Part shown: positions 5,688-6,019 of the stretch, piece by piece
Position numbering within the stretch: position 1 is the first letter of the stretch
Layout: each line of letters starts with the position of its first letter
NCBI GenBank assembly: GCA_016873525.1
Contig: VGXD01000137.1
Coordinates: 1 to 6,019 of the forward strand
DNA length: 6,019 nt
Direction of reading: 5' to 3'
Source: Nitrospira sp.
GTDB lineage: Bacteria > Nitrospirota > Nitrospiria > Nitrospirales > Nitrospiraceae
The notes under the pieces: model-generated
The model's database searches: none
Told to the model about the DNA's origin: nothing
Seen by the model: only the letters and a program-made list of their open reading frames with translations
Program-made: the position numbers and the translations under genes

Positions 5688-5696
5688 TGCTAAGAT
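5688..5696 (+). promoter_or_regulatory. Candidate extended -10 promoter of clpP
   Basis: TGC-TAAGAT combines an extended -10 TG with a four-of-six -10 box, set in an A/T-rich patch inside GC-rich DNA. The start would be near 5703, leaving a leader of about 97 bases before clpP. No good -35 box is seen at 17-18 bases spacing. It would let clpP be expressed apart from tig. Confidence 0.35.
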
Positions 5697-5714
5697 AAAA
5701 CCGTTGCACTCGAT

Positions 5715-5740
5715 CGAGCGGCCGGCGCGCGGGTCGCTCG
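5715..5740 (+). repeat. Hairpin in the clpP leader
   Basis: CGAGCG (5715-5720) pairs with CGCTCG (5735-5740) around a GC-rich 14-base loop that can add two more pairs. No T-run follows, so it is unlikely to end tig transcription by itself. It could stabilise the clpP leader. Confidence 0.35.
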
Positions 5741-5799
5741 GGAACGTGAGACGAACGTCAGATTAGCGGACCAGGACCGGAAGAGAAAGGATAGGCCCT

Positions 5800-6019
5800 A
5801 TGTTAGTGCCCATTGTAATCGAGCAGACCAACCGCGGTGAGCGTGCCTACGACATTTACTCTCGTCTGCTCAAGGACCGCATCATTTTCATCGGGGCCCC
5901 CATCGACGACATTTTTGCGAACCTCGTCATCGCCCAGTTGTTGTTTCTGGAGGCGGAGGATCCCGAGAAGGACATCAACCTCTACATCAATTCACCGGGC
6001 GGCAGCGTGACGGCGGGGC
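5800..6019 (+). CDS. clpP: ATP-dependent Clp protease proteolytic subunit, partial (C-terminus beyond right edge)
   Basis: The first 73 residues are visible: MLVPIVIEQTNRGERAYDIY, then SRLLKDRIIFIGAPIDD (21-37), an ANLVIAQLLFLEAEDPEKDI stretch, and NLYINSPGGSVTAG at the edge. These are the N-terminal loop, first strands and SPGGSVTAG loop of ClpP, the serine protease that forms a double heptameric ring and degrades substrates fed by ClpX or ClpA. The catalytic serine, histidine and aspartate lie further on, outside the window. The ATG at 5800 has AAAGGA with 8 bases spacing. There is no long propeptide. The position after tig is standard and clpX would be expected next. Confidence 0.97.
   Translation, partial: MLVPIVIEQTNRGERAYDIYSRLLKDRIIFIGAPIDDIFANLVIAQLLFLEAEDPEKDINLYINSPGGSVTAG

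Overview
The window looks like chromosomal DNA of a GC-rich bacterium. The best guess is a Nitrospira-type member of Nitrospirota, judged only from protein flavour and gene company (GAF-sigma54 regulator with a cysteine cluster, YHS and DsrE proteins, and tRNA-Leu, tig, clpP in a row); the sequence alone does not prove the lineage. Nearly all of it is ordinary coding sequence with convincing ribosome binding sites. Both ends cut through genes.

Left part (1-3614, all minus strand). In transcription order this holds an exported HEAT-repeat protein (3614-2535), a GAF-domain sigma54-dependent activator that follows after 8 bases (2526-958), a 246-base intergenic region, and a two-gene unit of a YHS-domain protein (711-250) and a DsrE-family protein (253 to beyond the left edge). 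The last two overlap by four bases (ATGA). The intergenic region 712-957 carries what looks like a complete sigma54 promoter on the minus strand: two tandem dyads about 135-155 bases upstream of the predicted start, a perfect IHF consensus in the middle, and a -24/-12 element with GG and GC in correct spacing, 61 bases before the YHS start codon. The simplest model is that the activator encoded next door senses a signal through its GAF domain (possibly redox, NO or metal, because of four clustered cysteines) and switches on the YHS-DsrE operon.

Middle (3615-4109). About 495 bases without a convincing gene separate the minus-strand block from the plus-strand block. They hold weak promoter candidates in both directions and small hairpins.

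Right part (4110-6019, all plus strand). A complete tRNA-Leu(UAG) gene with encoded CCA is followed by a leader with three copies of a 12-base word (one inverted), then trigger factor (tig, 4307-5632) and the start of clpP (5800 to beyond the right edge). This is the usual protein folding and proteolysis neighbourhood (tig-clpP, normally followed by clpX). The trigger factor keeps its ribosome-docking motif, but its PPIase domain seems to have lost most active-site aromatic residues.

No mobile element, CRISPR array or phage gene is visible. The most interesting item is the sigma54 promoter and its neighbouring activator.
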